A DNA stretch of 33,359 nucleotides from Candidatus Cibiobacter qucibialis (lineage in GTDB: Bacteria > Bacillota > Clostridia > Oscillospirales > Ruminococcaceae): assembly GCA_004000625.1 (NCBI GenBank), contig SAUS01000027.1, positions 1 through 33,359 of the forward strand, read 5' to 3'. The notes beneath the pieces are model-generated. The model ran no database searches. It saw nothing but the letters and a program-made list of their open reading frames with translations, and was not told the DNA's origin. Below are positions 22,800 through 32,153 of the stretch, piece after piece; position 1 is the stretch's first letter; every line of letters begins with the position of its first letter. A program made the translations under genes and the position numbers.

Positions 22800-23486
22800 T
22801 TAGTTCCAGTTGCGGGTAAACTCCGGGCCGCCGCTCTCCGCGGCAGCCTTGCTGGCACTGCTGACGTTGCGGCTGAGCATGTCGAAGAAATCGGTCACAC
22901 GCAGGCTGTCAAGCTGGCCGACCTTGCCGTCCAGCGTAAAGGCGGGCAGGCTGTTGCTGCCGCTTCCGATATTCAGGCACATCGTTTTCAGCTCGTGGGC
23001 GCGCAGCAGCTCCTGCACATGCTCGGCGGCGGCATTTACATCGTCAGGGCGCTCTGTAGAGTCGCCGTCGCTGATAATGATCAGCCAGGGGATATAGGCG
23101 TTGTTGTTCACGGCCTCCAGCTGCTTTTGATGCACTGCCAGGAGCTCCAGCGTCATGTTGACGCCAGCCGCCAGCACGGTATTTGCGCCAACCGGCAGGA
23201 TGGGGTGTGCGTGCAGATTGTGTAGAGCTTCATCGGCGGTTCCGAAATCACTGACAAGCTGTGCTGTATCGCCGAAAGAGACGATACAGATATCTGCTGC
23301 GTCGCGCGCCAGGGTATCGTTGTTTGTCTTTTCCAAAAAGGCTTCCATGCCGTCGTTGACTTTTTTCATAGCGCCCTGTCGCAGCATCGAGGCCGAGCAG
23401 TCAATGCACAGGCAGATCATGATGCGGTTGCTTTTGTTCTGTGCAAACTCAAGGTCACGGGATAAGAGAGCTTCAAATTTATTCAT
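22800..23486 (-). CDS. TerY-like von Willebrand A protein
   Basis: 228 residues, the usual size for TerY-type proteins. A complete MIDAS is visible: DCSAS (D29, S31, S33), a Thr in VGANTVLAAG and IISDGDSTE with the third acidic residue. The first line KFEALLSRDLEFAQNKSNRIMICLCIDCSASM fits TerY well. vWA proteins of this type bind a divalent metal and act as adaptors between kinase and phosphatase in the TerY-P triad. Start ATG 23486 lies 3 nt after the kinase stop, so the two are translationally coupled. Confidence 0.88.
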   Translation of the reverse strand: MNKFEALLSRDLEFAQNKSNRIMICLCIDCSASMLRQGAMKKVNDGMEAFLEKTNNDTLARDAADICIVSFGDTAQLVSDFGTADEALHNLHAHPILPVGANTVLAAGVNMTLELLAVHQKQLEAVNNNAYIPWLIIISDGDSTERPDDVNAAAEHVQELLRAHELKTMCLNIGSGSNSLPAFTLDGKVGQLDSLRVTDFFDMLSRNVSSASKAAAESGGPEFTRNWN

Positions 23487-23489
23487 GGC

Positions 23490-26400
23490 TTATCGTCCTC
23501 TTGTATAATAGGTGCGCCGGGGCCTGCAGTTGGGGCACAGGGCCTTTTGCGGTTCTGCACGGGCGTACATGTTCTCGCGGAAGGTGGCGTCGTACTTCCT
23601 GCCGCACTTGACGCAGGTCAGGGAATCGTGCAGCACCTCGTTTCCGTGCTGCTGCAGCGAGGCGTTGCAGTTGCGGCAGAAAATCGGCGTGTGGAATTCA
23701 TCGTGCAGCTTGGCATAACGGTTCTTGTGGATATTGAATTCCTTGTGGCAGCACGGGCAGACCAGATCTACATAAATCGGATCGTCGGGGCGGAATTCAT
23801 GGTATTTCATGGGGGCCAGCTCCCGGCTGAAGCCATACTTGCGGATGCTGGAGGCGTAGTAGTCCAAAAGGCCGACCCACTCATAGGCGGTGGCACACTT
23901 CCACTGGGTAAACGCAGCAGTGAAGGCGTCCGACACCTTGCGGGGCAGGTTCTTCCAGATCATCCAGTTATCACCGTCCGGCACTTCGTAGTCGTCGCCG
24001 TCCAGTGCGTAGGAAAACTTTTTGGCAGCCATGGCCTCGCGGTAGGTCATCTTGGTTTTTGTCACGAAGGGATTTTGGTTCAGGAACAACACCTTGAAGA
24101 TCATGATTGCCAGAACGTAGTTTTCTTCATCCGGCGTGCGCAAAAACGTATCGTATTTCAATGCGCCGGTCACACCCAGACGCTGGGCGGTGCCGGGGTG
24201 CGTGAAGTCCTCGACGCCGACGGGGCAGGGAAAACCGCCCAGCTGGAAGCTGTCCGTGTCCACAACATAAACGTTGGCGCTGTTCCCTGGGTCAACCATG
24301 AAGTTGCCCGCGTTGACATCACCCATCAAAATATTGCGGCGGTGCAGCTGGGCCACAATGTAAGCCGCGCTGCGCGCTGCCTGCACCAGATCGAGGCGAT
24401 CCCAGCTTTTCAGCAGTTTTTCACGTACACTGGGGCTTCCGATGCGCAGCACCGATTTTGAGAAGGGGAGAGCCCCTTCCGGAGCTTGGGGCATCGTGTA
24501 GCCGATGAAATCCCCCTTGCGGGTGTACAGCATGTGCGTGGGCCAGCACAAACCGCGAATTTGCGGGTCGTGGCGCAGCATCTCGTCCAGCTTGTCGCGG
24601 CGGCCCGCGGTCAGGTGCTCGGCGTTGTAGATTTTGGCGACCTGGCCGGGGGTATCGGTCAGATAAAGGCTGCCCTCGCCGCCCTTGGCTTCCTCGTCGC
24701 CCTCCATCAGCGCACCTCGCAGGGTGATGGGGTCGCCGTCCTCCGTGCGCAGCGTAAGCCCGGCAGCCGGGCGCACGCGGCAGGGGAGCAGCGTCTCGTC
24801 CATTTTGCGCAGCGGCAGGTTCGGCGGGAAGGGAGCGGAGCCGTGGTGGCGGTTACTGGGCTTTTGGATCGGCTTTGTCTGTGGTTCCGGCTGCAGATCG
24901 GGAGAAGCCTGCACAGGCTGCGGTTCCGGTGTCGATTTCGGTGCAGGGGCAGCAGGCTCCGGAACGGGTTCAGGTTGAGCAGATACGGATACCGGAGCAG
25001 GTTCTGCCGCATGTTCCGGGGGTGTCTCAGGGGTCGCGGGCTCTTTATGCGGTTCGTCCTCCGGTTCATCCTCGGCAGACTGCTCGTTTTCCAGGGCCTC
25101 GCTGTAGGTGGCCAGCAGGTCAGCCAGCAAAGGCTCGTCTGCAGCAGCGCGGGCTATGGGCATCAGCTGGGGGAACAGTGAGCAGATGGGATGCTGCACG
25201 CCAGCGCGAACACGGCCAACCTGCACAAAGGGCAGACGTTTGCGGTCGATCATCCGCACAAAGCCTGCCGCGCCGCAGAGAAGTACGCAGAAGCGGTCGA
25301 ACGGATGGGATTCCATTACGGACAGAATAGCCTCTTCATCGGTGCTCAGCGGGTCAGGCGCACCCAAAGTGGGCAGATTCAGATCGCGTACAAAGAAGTA
25401 TGCACTGTCGGCGCTGCGCAGTTCCCTGCAGCGCTTCCATAGGTCCAGGCGCTCAGCTTCCCGCGGCGGTGTCCAGAGTGTTGTGCGGTACTGCTCTGTG
25501 AGTTTGGCGTATTCTTCTCGCTGGCGGAACAGGTGATACAGCGTCGTGCTGTCCACGATCAGAGCCTTCTTGTGGTCGCGCTTCGCGTACTTCAGGGCGG
25601 GCAGCAGCCGCGACGAAACAAAGCTGCGGCCCTCCGGACTTTTGAGCAACGCGGCAGTCAGCACAATGTAATGGGTCTCGGCCAGCTCCTGCAGGTAGCG
25701 GCCTTCCAGCGGTTCACCCTTGCAGGCGGGCAGATATTGCAGATTCGGAATCTTCTCCAGTCGCTTTTCCAGCGCTGTGCTGATGATGACAGCCTCGGAG
25801 GCCATTGGGATCTCGCGGCGGGTCTGTTCCTGTTCGGCCTTCAAAGTGGCGTATAAGTGCTCTATTTCCCTGCTTTTGGCGGCATCGTGCAGGCAGCTCA
25901 ATGCCTCGTCCTTATTGCAGAAAACAGAGCCGTTCGTGACCTGGTAATGGTAGCGGGCCAGGATTTCGCAGACTTCCTCGGCGGTAAACTCAGGGCATTC
26001 GTCTGCCAGCTTCTTTAGGGAAACCAGGCTGCGCTCAGAAATTTTCTCCACTGCGTCCACGTCGGATTTCACACGTCTGTACAGCTCCTCAGTCTGGGGA
26101 AGGCGCATACAGTCGGCTATTTCCAGCCAGGCACCCATGATAATGCGCCACTCAGCGGGCGTCATATCGCGGAAGGTGTGGGCGTTGGGGTGGCCGATAT
26201 TTCCGTTGCGGCCTTCGCGGGCGCGGAAGTTCAGGTCATCCCACTTTTTGTAGCCCATTTCTTTGATTTTGGGGTAGCGTGCTTTCAGCATACGCAGAAC
26301 GGTGCTGCCCATCAAGCCGGAAAAATCACGATCCAGAAAAGAAAACTTGAAGAAACCTGTTGTATCCAGGCACCCCAGCACATTGCGGCGCAGCGTCTCA

Positions 26401-26720
26401 TCCGGGGCCTTTGGGCAGACCTCATCTATTTTTGCAAAAAATCTGGCGTCCGCAACCTCCTTCAGCTCTTTATCGCTAAAATCTCGGTAAGCCCCGTTCA
26501 TATAGCGGCAAAGCTCCCTGCGGCTGGCTAGTGTTTCGCCTTTTTTGGTCGGCGTCGCCGCAATAGCGTGCCAGAATCCGATAAAATGATCGGCGGGGAT
26601 CGCCAGCAGATACGCCTCGCGTAGGAAATCCCGCATGGAAAATTCCAGCGCATTGGTGGCAGCTGCCAACTGCCGTGCGCGTTCTGTAGCTTCCTGTTCT
26701 GTAAGATTCGTTTCCGGCAT
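23490..26720 (-). CDS. Multi-domain protein kinase: HEPN-like, PIN-like, kinase, zinc ribbons
   Basis: 1076 residues from ATG 26720 (GAAAGGCGG upstream). The kinase domain (about 665-910) has a Gly loop GGEGSLYL (680), VAK lysine (K696), catalytic loop GDVNAGNFMV (D801, N806) and DSF in place of DFG (D823), so it looks active. It resembles kinases of TerY-P modules. The C-terminus holds two four-Cys zinc ribbons (C988/C991, C1015/C1018; C1036/C1039, C1062/C1065). The N-terminal part has REGRNGNIGHPNAH (R171...H177), an R-N-x4-H motif like Swt1-type HEPN RNases. Near 387-490 there is a PIN-like pattern (ALIVDSTTLY, D390) that lacks the last acidic motif. A Pro/Glu linker lies at 545-650. It sits between the Sel1 and vWA genes in one operon. 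Confidence 0.85.
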   Translation of the reverse strand: MPETNLTEQEATERARQLAAATNALEFSMRDFLREAYLLAIPADHFIGFWHAIAATPTKKGETLASRRELCRYMNGAYRDFSDKELKEVADARFFAKIDEVCPKAPDETLRRNVLGCLDTTGFFKFSFLDRDFSGLMGSTVLRMLKARYPKIKEMGYKKWDDLNFRAREGRNGNIGHPNAHTFRDMTPAEWRIIMGAWLEIADCMRLPQTEELYRRVKSDVDAVEKISERSLVSLKKLADECPEFTAEEVCEILARYHYQVTNGSVFCNKDEALSCLHDAAKSREIEHLYATLKAEQEQTRREIPMASEAVIISTALEKRLEKIPNLQYLPACKGEPLEGRYLQELAETHYIVLTAALLKSPEGRSFVSSRLLPALKYAKRDHKKALIVDSTTLYHLFRQREEYAKLTEQYRTTLWTPPREAERLDLWKRCRELRSADSAYFFVRDLNLPTLGAPDPLSTDEEAILSVMESHPFDRFCVLLCGAAGFVRMIDRKRLPFVQVGRVRAGVQHPICSLFPQLMPIARAAADEPLLADLLATYSEALENEQSAEDEPEDEPHKEPATPETPPEHAAEPAPVSVSAQPEPVPEPAAPAPKSTPEPQPVQASPDLQPEPQTKPIQKPSNRHHGSAPFPPNLPLRKMDETLLPCRVRPAAGLTLRTEDGDPITLRGALMEGDEEAKGGEGSLYLTDTPGQVAKIYNAEHLTAGRRDKLDEMLRHDPQIRGLCWPTHMLYTRKGDFIGYTMPQAPEGALPFSKSVLRIGSPSVREKLLKSWDRLDLVQAARSAAYIVAQLHRRNILMGDVNAGNFMVDPGNSANVYVVDTDSFQLGGFPCPVGVEDFTHPGTAQRLGVTGALKYDTFLRTPDEENYVLAIMIFKVLFLNQNPFVTKTKMTYREAMAAKKFSYALDGDDYEVPDGDNWMIWKNLPRKVSDAFTAAFTQWKCATAYEWVGLLDYYASSIRKYGFSRELAPMKYHEFRPDDPIYVDLVCPCCHKEFNIHKNRYAKLHDEFHTPIFCRNCNASLQQHGNEVLHDSLTCVKCGRKYDATFRENMYARAEPQKALCPNCRPRRTYYTRGR

Positions 26721-26745
26721 GGGATCAATACCGCCTTTCTTCGCA

Positions 26746-29700
26746 TTATTTTTTCTTGGTAAACAGGGACAACAGCAGATTGCCAAGCATCGCAGGAGCC
26801 TTGTAGTAGCCGCGGCGCATGTCAGGGTCACTCAAGGGAATATGGTGCACAAGGTGGATCTGTACCGAAGCATAGCCGCCGATCACAAGGCCGATCAGTG
26901 CGGCGATGGTGCACAGCGTTGAGAGCACGAAACCGACAACCGGAATATTTGCAAGAACACTGCCCAGGATCTCTGCGACGACAAACAGAAGAACTCCACC
27001 TGCAAGCTTTTCACCCAGGGCTTCGCGGTCATCGCTGAGCATCGTGCTGTCATCTTGGGTGCTGCTGCTGTAGATCGGCTCCGGGTCGGGGGCGGTCCTG
27101 TTGTTGGCGGAGGGCTGGCCGACGCCGATCTGCTTGAGCAGGTCGGCAGACTGGGTAAAGCCTGCATTCGCGTTCTGCTTCAGCAGGGAGATGGCGTGGC
27201 GGCGGTTGTCGGCGCTGTCGGTGTTCAGCAGGGTCAAAGCGTTCTGATAGTTGGTCTGGGCTTCGGTTTCCTCGCGCTGCAGCATGTTCAGCAGCTCGGT
27301 CACGCGGGGCAGGCCGCAGCCATCGGCCTTTTCCAGCATTTCGCGGGCCTTGGCGCGCATACCGGGCTTGCGGCGGCTGACCATGACCTTCTCGGCCTCG
27401 GTCAGCAGGGCGGGGCCGTTCTGCACATGGGCCAGCTCGTCCTGTGCATCGGTGCTGCCCTTGGCCGCGGCGCTTTGCAGCAGGTCGATGGCCTTCTGGC
27501 GCTCTGCCTCGGCATCAGCGGGATTTTTGGATCCTGCCGCTGTCTGCAGGCAGCGGCGGGCCTCGTCCAGCTCGCGCTGTGCGTTGCTGTCGCGGTCATG
27601 CAGGGCATCCAGTAGACGTTTGGCTTCGGGGTTGGCACTGCGCATTTGCAGCAGCTTCTCGACGTGCTCGCGCTCGGCGGGGTCGTTCCCGCCGTTCAGC
27701 AGGGCGTTGGCGCGGGAAAACAGCTCCTGCTCGCTCTGGGCATAGCGGGCCTCCCACTGCATTTCGGCATCGATGCGGGTCATACCGCCGGAGAGCATCT
27801 GCTGCTTGATGTAGTCCTCTTTTAAAAGCGCCAGGGTATCGGCGGCGCGCTTGTGGCCCACGGTCTGGCACTCGTTCAGCAGGGAGATGGCTTTATCCTT
27901 GTCCCCGGCCCCGCCGGCGCGGATGCAGTCCATGGCCTCGTTATACTTTTCCTCAGCCGCGCGGTCCTCGGCCAGCATGGGGTTCAGCAGCTCGATGGCC
28001 TGGGGCAGGCAGCAGGCAGCGCCCTGCTGCAGCAGCGCCTCGATATTGCCGCGCTCGTCGGGGTTGCTGCGGTCAGCCAGGCGGTGCTCGGCCTCCTGCA
28101 AAGCGTCCTCGGCCTTCTGCATACGGTCAAGCTCGGCGGCGGCTTCGGCATGGCCGCTGGCGGCGGCCTCCTGCAAAATGCGCTTGCAGGTGTCGCCCTC
28201 AATGCTGGCAAGCGGGGTGTTGCCCGCCTCCAGGGCGGCCTTCTGCTGGGCGCGGTGGGCCATGGCGTCCTTGTAGACGTTGTCGGCCTCGGCCTCCTGG
28301 GCGTTCAGCGCGGCCAGCAGCCTGGCGGCCTCGGGGTCGTTCTCTCGCAGGCTCAGCTGCAATTTAATGCGGTCACGCTCCTCGCTCGGAGTCTTGGTTT
28401 TCAGCAGGTCGGCAGCCTTCTGCAGAATCGGGTCTGTGTAGGTCTGCGCAGGGGCGCTTGCCGCGGGGTGCGTGCCGTTCATCCTGGCGATCAGCCAGTC
28501 CTCGGCCTCTTTGTTTCCGGCGCGGGCGGCATCCTTGTAGCAGCTCTCGGCTTTGGCCATATCCTGCGCCACGCCGTCGCCGCTCTCATACATGCGGGCC
28601 AGCGCCAGCATAGCGTCAACGCTGCCCAGCTCGATGGCCTTGGTGTAGATGGGAACGCGGTTGTAGCCGGGGTCGTTTGCCTTGGCATTGTTGGCAATGA
28701 TGATCAGATTTTTGCCGGTCTGCTCCTTGCTGACGCCGTCCTTCTCGTAAGCGCCGATTGCGTACTGCAAGGCAAGGTCAAAGTTTCTTTCGGTGCCATG
28801 GCCGTTCAGGTAGCAGTTGCAAAGGGGAACATAACAGCAGTTCCCCATAGCTTCTGCCTTCTTGTACAGTTTAAAGGCTCGGTCATAGTCCTGCGGAACA
28901 CCGTTTCCCTTCTCGTACAGCGAGGCCAGATTTGCGGTAGCGAGTTCGTTTCCCTTATCGGATGCTTTCTGAAATAACTCGGCAGCCTTCGCAAAATCCT
29001 TCGGGACGCCGTTACCGGTACTGTAGAGAACACCAAGATTTCCCATGGCGTCAGAGTTTCCAAGCTCGGAAGCCCTTTGGTACATCTCAATGGCCTTTGC
29101 ATAATCTTTTGCAACACCACGACCGCTTTGATAGAAATAGCCGAGGTAAAACAGTGCGTATGCGTCATTTTTCTCTGCGCCCTGTTTAAAATATTCGGCA
29201 GCTTTTGCAGCGTCCTCCGGTACACCAAATCCGTTGTCATACAGATTTCCAAGCAATCCGGGCGCTTCAGGACGGGACTGTTCGTTTGCACGTTCCAACC
29301 AATACCGGGCTTTTTCGTAATTACGGACAGCCTCATTCCCCTTGTAAAGCCTTCCCAGCACAATCATTGCCGGGGCATAGCCTTCATTCGCAGCTGCCTC
29401 AGCCCAGATTTTGCACTTCTCCACATCGACCGCTGTGCCAAAGCCTATCCGATAGCAGTTGGCAAGGTCGGCCATCGCGGAAATATTCCCGCCGGATGCA
29501 GCTTTAAAATAGTTTTCAAAAGCAGCTTCGGGGTTTTTCTCAGCGCCTTTTCCACAGCGATAGCAGTCACCAAGCCAAGCCTGCGACATCGCATCATTCT
29601 GTTCTGCACCATATTTGGCCCAGAGGAAGAGCCTTTCGCAAACCCGAAGCTCGTCGGCAATAAAACCGGCTTTTTCGCCATCCACGGGCAGACCCCTAGC

Positions 29701-30654
29701 AATGGCCGCCTGCGGGTCTGTGCCGTACGCTTCAGCCAAAACTTTACCGAGGTCAAATGCTTTTTCCTGTCCGGGGAGTGTGACCATGATATCCCCGTTT
29801 TTCTCCTGCTCCCACGCCCACTCGGCGGTTTCCGGTTTCAGCTCGCCAAAGCCGCCCGCCGCGCTGAGCAGGTCCACAAAGCCGAGAATATCCTGATCCT
29901 GCGTCAGGGTGCGGACGCGGGCCAGCATGTCAACAAGCTCCAGGCGGCTGCCGTTTTCGGTCAGCATCTTGTAGCACTGGGTACATAAATACACAGGGTC
30001 GTTCTTTTTTGCGCCGCGGTCACGGTAGAATTTCGCCTTTTCGGGGTCGGCGGTGCAGCCGTAGCCGTTCTCGTACTGGTCGGCCAGCTCGTCGCAGGCC
30101 TCACCGCTGCCCATCTCGGCGGCCAGGCTGTAATAGCGGTGGCAGGCAGTACGGTTTTCAGGGGTGTCAAACTGCTTGTTTTTCAGCAGACCGCCCAGCA
30201 GCAGATAAATATCTGTGGCATCCTTGTCGCCGTAGACGCCCTGCGGCACCTGCGCGGCGGCCTTTTCCAGCCACTGCCTGGCCTTGGGCAGATCGAGAAA
30301 CTCTTTTGTCATTGCCTTTTTTGCCAGCGGCAGCAGGGCATAGGGGTTGCCGTTGTCGGCGGCCTGGATCAGCTCCGGCAGGCTCATGCCTTCCACGGCC
30401 CTGGCTTCCTCCGGCGGCTCGGCAGCAGAAGCAGCGTCGGCATTGTCCAGCGCATCCAGTTCTTGCTTTGCCTGCTCACTGCCGGCGTCGGCGGCACGCT
30501 GTAAATAGAAGCGGTAGTTTTCTTCGCTTGCCTGGGTGCCCTTGCCCATGCGGCAGAATTGGGCCATTGCATAGAGTTCTTCGGGGCCGTCAGGGTTTTC
30601 AATATCCAAAGAGGTTGTCAAAGACTGAAAATCCATATCTTCATACTTAAACAT
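26746..30654 (-). CDS. Large Sel1-repeat protein with C-terminal membrane segments
   Basis: 1302 residues from ATG 30654 (AAAGGA upstream). At least a dozen Sel1-like repeats of about 36 residues run from about 20 to 770 (for example AAEYFKQGAEKNDAYALFYL and YQSGRGVAKDYAKAIEMYQR). An Ala/Glu/Arg-rich helical region of degenerate repeats runs to about 1150, then two hydrophobic helices near 1215-1265 and a basic tail ending FTKKK. Sel1/TPR solenoids assemble protein complexes. This one would do so at the membrane, bringing together the kinase and vWA proteins encoded directly downstream (25-nt gap). It is the first gene of the operon. Confidence 0.88.
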   Translation of the reverse strand: MFKYEDMDFQSLTTSLDIENPDGPEELYAMAQFCRMGKGTQASEENYRFYLQRAADAGSEQAKQELDALDNADAASAAEPPEEARAVEGMSLPELIQAADNGNPYALLPLAKKAMTKEFLDLPKARQWLEKAAAQVPQGVYGDKDATDIYLLLGGLLKNKQFDTPENRTACHRYYSLAAEMGSGEACDELADQYENGYGCTADPEKAKFYRDRGAKKNDPVYLCTQCYKMLTENGSRLELVDMLARVRTLTQDQDILGFVDLLSAAGGFGELKPETAEWAWEQEKNGDIMVTLPGQEKAFDLGKVLAEAYGTDPQAAIARGLPVDGEKAGFIADELRVCERLFLWAKYGAEQNDAMSQAWLGDCYRCGKGAEKNPEAAFENYFKAASGGNISAMADLANCYRIGFGTAVDVEKCKIWAEAAANEGYAPAMIVLGRLYKGNEAVRNYEKARYWLERANEQSRPEAPGLLGNLYDNGFGVPEDAAKAAEYFKQGAEKNDAYALFYLGYFYQSGRGVAKDYAKAIEMYQRASELGNSDAMGNLGVLYSTGNGVPKDFAKAAELFQKASDKGNELATANLASLYEKGNGVPQDYDRAFKLYKKAEAMGNCCYVPLCNCYLNGHGTERNFDLALQYAIGAYEKDGVSKEQTGKNLIIIANNAKANDPGYNRVPIYTKAIELGSVDAMLALARMYESGDGVAQDMAKAESCYKDAARAGNKEAEDWLIARMNGTHPAASAPAQTYTDPILQKAADLLKTKTPSEERDRIKLQLSLRENDPEAARLLAALNAQEAEADNVYKDAMAHRAQQKAALEAGNTPLASIEGDTCKRILQEAAASGHAEAAAELDRMQKAEDALQEAEHRLADRSNPDERGNIEALLQQGAACCLPQAIELLNPMLAEDRAAEEKYNEAMDCIRAGGAGDKDKAISLLNECQTVGHKRAADTLALLKEDYIKQQMLSGGMTRIDAEMQWEARYAQSEQELFSRANALLNGGNDPAEREHVEKLLQMRSANPEAKRLLDALHDRDSNAQRELDEARRCLQTAAGSKNPADAEAERQKAIDLLQSAAAKGSTDAQDELAHVQNGPALLTEAEKVMVSRRKPGMRAKAREMLEKADGCGLPRVTELLNMLQREETEAQTNYQNALTLLNTDSADNRRHAISLLKQNANAGFTQSADLLKQIGVGQPSANNRTAPDPEPIYSSSTQDDSTMLSDDREALGEKLAGGVLLFVVAEILGSVLANIPVVGFVLSTLCTIAALIGLVIGGYASVQIHLVHHIPLSDPDMRRGYYKAPAMLGNLLLSLFTKKK

Positions 30655-30689
30655 AGTGCGCGTCCTTTCCGATTTCATTTGATAGTCTC

Positions 30690-30720
30690 ATTATAACCCT
30701 ACCCATACCCCTTTTTTCAA
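30690..30720 (-). promoter_or_regulatory. Promoter of the Sel1-kinase-vWA operon
   Basis: Minus strand perfect TATAAT (30690-30695) with TTGAAA (30715-30720) at a rather long 19-bp spacing, about 35 nt before the Sel1 start. It is ordinary sigma-A type, unlike the divergent neighbour promoter at 30868. Confidence 0.5.
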
Positions 30721-30867
30721 GACCTTTTCACATTTTTCCGGTGGATTCGCAGAGGTTTTTTGTGATTTTGTCCTGTTTTTGGTGTTCTTGTCGGGTCACT
30801 TTGTCTATAGGGGCGCAAAAGGCGTTTTTTCAAACAAAAACACAAAAAAAATTTTCTGACTTTTTCT

Positions 30868-30896
30868 TTAACTTCCCGCCCGGCGTTCCCTATTGC
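30868..30896 (+). promoter_or_regulatory. TTAACT-N17-TATTGC promoter, copy 5
   Basis: Plus strand TTAACT (30868-30873), 17 bp, TATTGC (30891-30896), then GTGTAAGGA. It is the most diverged -10 of the five but keeps spacing and the TGTAAGGA block. It drives the membrane protein at 30945. Confidence 0.7.
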
Positions 30897-30944
30897 CGGA
30901 GTGTAAGGAAAGACAACGAAAACAAATTTCAGGAGGAAACACAG

Positions 30945-31433
30945 ATGAATAACTACGATTACTACCGCACGCATAAATCCGAGATCGATGCTGCCATTAT
31001 GGGACTTTCCATGCCGCAGGACGGCAGTGCGCTGGGCGGGCTCCTTGTCATCGTCGCCATGGTGGTGGCCCTGTATGTCGGCGTTGTTGCAATCGCACTG
31101 CCGCCGGTCACACAGAAGATTTTGCTGAAATGCTACAACCGCGCCGATAACACCCCCAACCGCAGCACAAAAGGCATGATGCAGGCACATCCGAAAATTA
31201 CCGCCCTGTGCAGGGTACACGCGGTGTGCTTCCTCGTTGCAGGGGCTATCACACTGCTGGCAGCCGGCACCACAAAGGTTTTACACCTGCCTGTGGCACA
31301 GAACCCTATCAGCAACCTCCTGATGGCGGTCTACGCGGCTGCCGCCTTTGCCCTGATTGGCATCGGACTGGTTCTGGTCGCGGCGGCCCTTGCCGCACGG
31401 CACAAAGCCAAAAAACAGACCGGGCGTCTCTAA
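30945..31433 (+). CDS. Small polytopic membrane protein, 162 aa
   Basis: ATG 30945 has CAGGAGG 7 nt upstream; the longer frame runs through the promoter and is rejected. Three hydrophobic helices are visible (about 31-53, 92-110 and 124-148), with a loop containing RADNTPNRSTKGMMQAHPKI and a basic C-terminal tail. I recognise no family. It shares the TTAACT-N17 promoter class with the exported proteins at 2.3-5.9 kb and lies between the Sel1 operon and the CARF-sigma operon, so it may be a membrane part of the same system. Confidence 0.75.
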   Translation: MNNYDYYRTHKSEIDAAIMGLSMPQDGSALGGLLVIVAMVVALYVGVVAIALPPVTQKILLKCYNRADNTPNRSTKGMMQAHPKITALCRVHAVCFLVAGAITLLAAGTTKVLHLPVAQNPISNLLMAVYAAAAFALIGIGLVLVAAALAARHKAKKQTGRL

Positions 31434-31446
31434 AAAAGCCACACCC

Positions 31447-31468
31447 GCAGGGGCGTTGAATCCCCTGC
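31447..31468. other. Hairpin overlapping CARF-operon promoter
   Basis: GCAGGGG (31447-31453) pairs with CCCCTGC (31462-31468). The -35 of the next promoter lies in its loop. It may end the membrane protein transcript or modulate promoter access; no T-run follows. Confidence 0.4.
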
Positions 31469-31484
31469 CTGAATTTGCTATACT
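31456..31484 (+). promoter_or_regulatory. Promoter of CARF-sigma operon
   Basis: TTGAAT (31456-31461), exactly 17 bp, TATACT (31479-31484), about 45 nt before the start codon. It is sigma-A type, so the sigma-like gene would be made by the host polymerase rather than by itself. Confidence 0.7.
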
Positions 31485-31532
31485 ATACACAGGAAATGCC
31501 GCCCGCCGCGGCAGGAAAGGAACCTACCTCCG

Positions 31533-32150
31533 ATGAAACGTATCTATATTACAGCAATCCCGCTGGACAGCAACTTTGCCATCACCCCCTACGCAGCCGA
31601 GCCGGTCAACTACACCCAGACCACCACACAGCCCACCTGCTACCCCATTACCCCGATCCTGGCCGATACGGCTCACGACGGGGATGAGATCAAGGTCATC
31701 GCTGTGCGCCAGGTCAACAGCCCTCACAGTGAGAACCTGGAGGTTTTCCGCCGCGAGCTGGACAGCCTGGGCAAGCCCTACACCCTCGTAGACCTGACAA
31801 CGCCGGAAAACCAGCAGCGCGACGGCCTGCTGACCCTGTTTGAGGCGCTGACCGACGCGATGGAGAGCGACGCCTGCTATTACGCCGATGCGACGTTCGG
31901 CACCAAGACGTATCCGCTGGTATTGTCCTCGGCCCTGCATTATGCCGAGAAGATCCTGGACGACACCGAGGTCTGCGGCATCTACTACCGCGAGCTGACG
32001 CGGGAAAGCGGTCAGGTCAAGAACGCGCGCCAGTATGACATCAGCACACTGTTTACGCTGGACGGCATCGTTGATATGGCTGCCGATGCAGAGCTGACCG
32101 ACAAGAAGGCCTTTATCAAGCTGATGCTCCACCCCGACCGGGAGGTGTAA
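31533..32150 (+). CDS. CARF-like protein (TM1812-type), no CRISPR nearby
   Basis: 205 residues; ATG 31533 with AAAGGAA 10 nt upstream. A Rossmann-like core (about 52-155) contains IKVIAVRQVNS, YTLVDLTTP, then the diagnostic ADATFGTKTYPLVL, HYAEKILDD and VCGIYYREL. This follows the TM1812/Csx1 CARF pattern (hydrophobic-D-x-T-x-G-x-x-x-P-hydrophobic ... IYY), where the D-T-G loop contacts cyclic oligonucleotides. There is no HEPN or other effector domain on this chain. The next gene starts 4 nt later and encodes a sigma-70-like protein, suggesting the ligand controls transcription. Ligand binding is inferred from the family. Confidence 0.6.
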   Translation: MKRIYITAIPLDSNFAITPYAAEPVNYTQTTTQPTCYPITPILADTAHDGDEIKVIAVRQVNSPHSENLEVFRRELDSLGKPYTLVDLTTPENQQRDGLLTLFEALTDAMESDACYYADATFGTKTYPLVLSSALHYAEKILDDTEVCGIYYRELTRESGQVKNARQYDISTLFTLDGIVDMAADAELTDKKAFIKLMLHPDREV

Positions 32151-32153
32151 GCC

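Noticed and set aside
26721..26831. Upstream start for the kinase protein
   Set aside because: The extra residues overlap the end of the Sel1 gene, are Cys/Leu-rich and lack a ribosome site; ATG 26720 has one.
30741..30944. Longer form of the membrane protein at 30945
   Set aside because: It would start upstream of the promoter itself; CAGGAGG marks ATG 30945.
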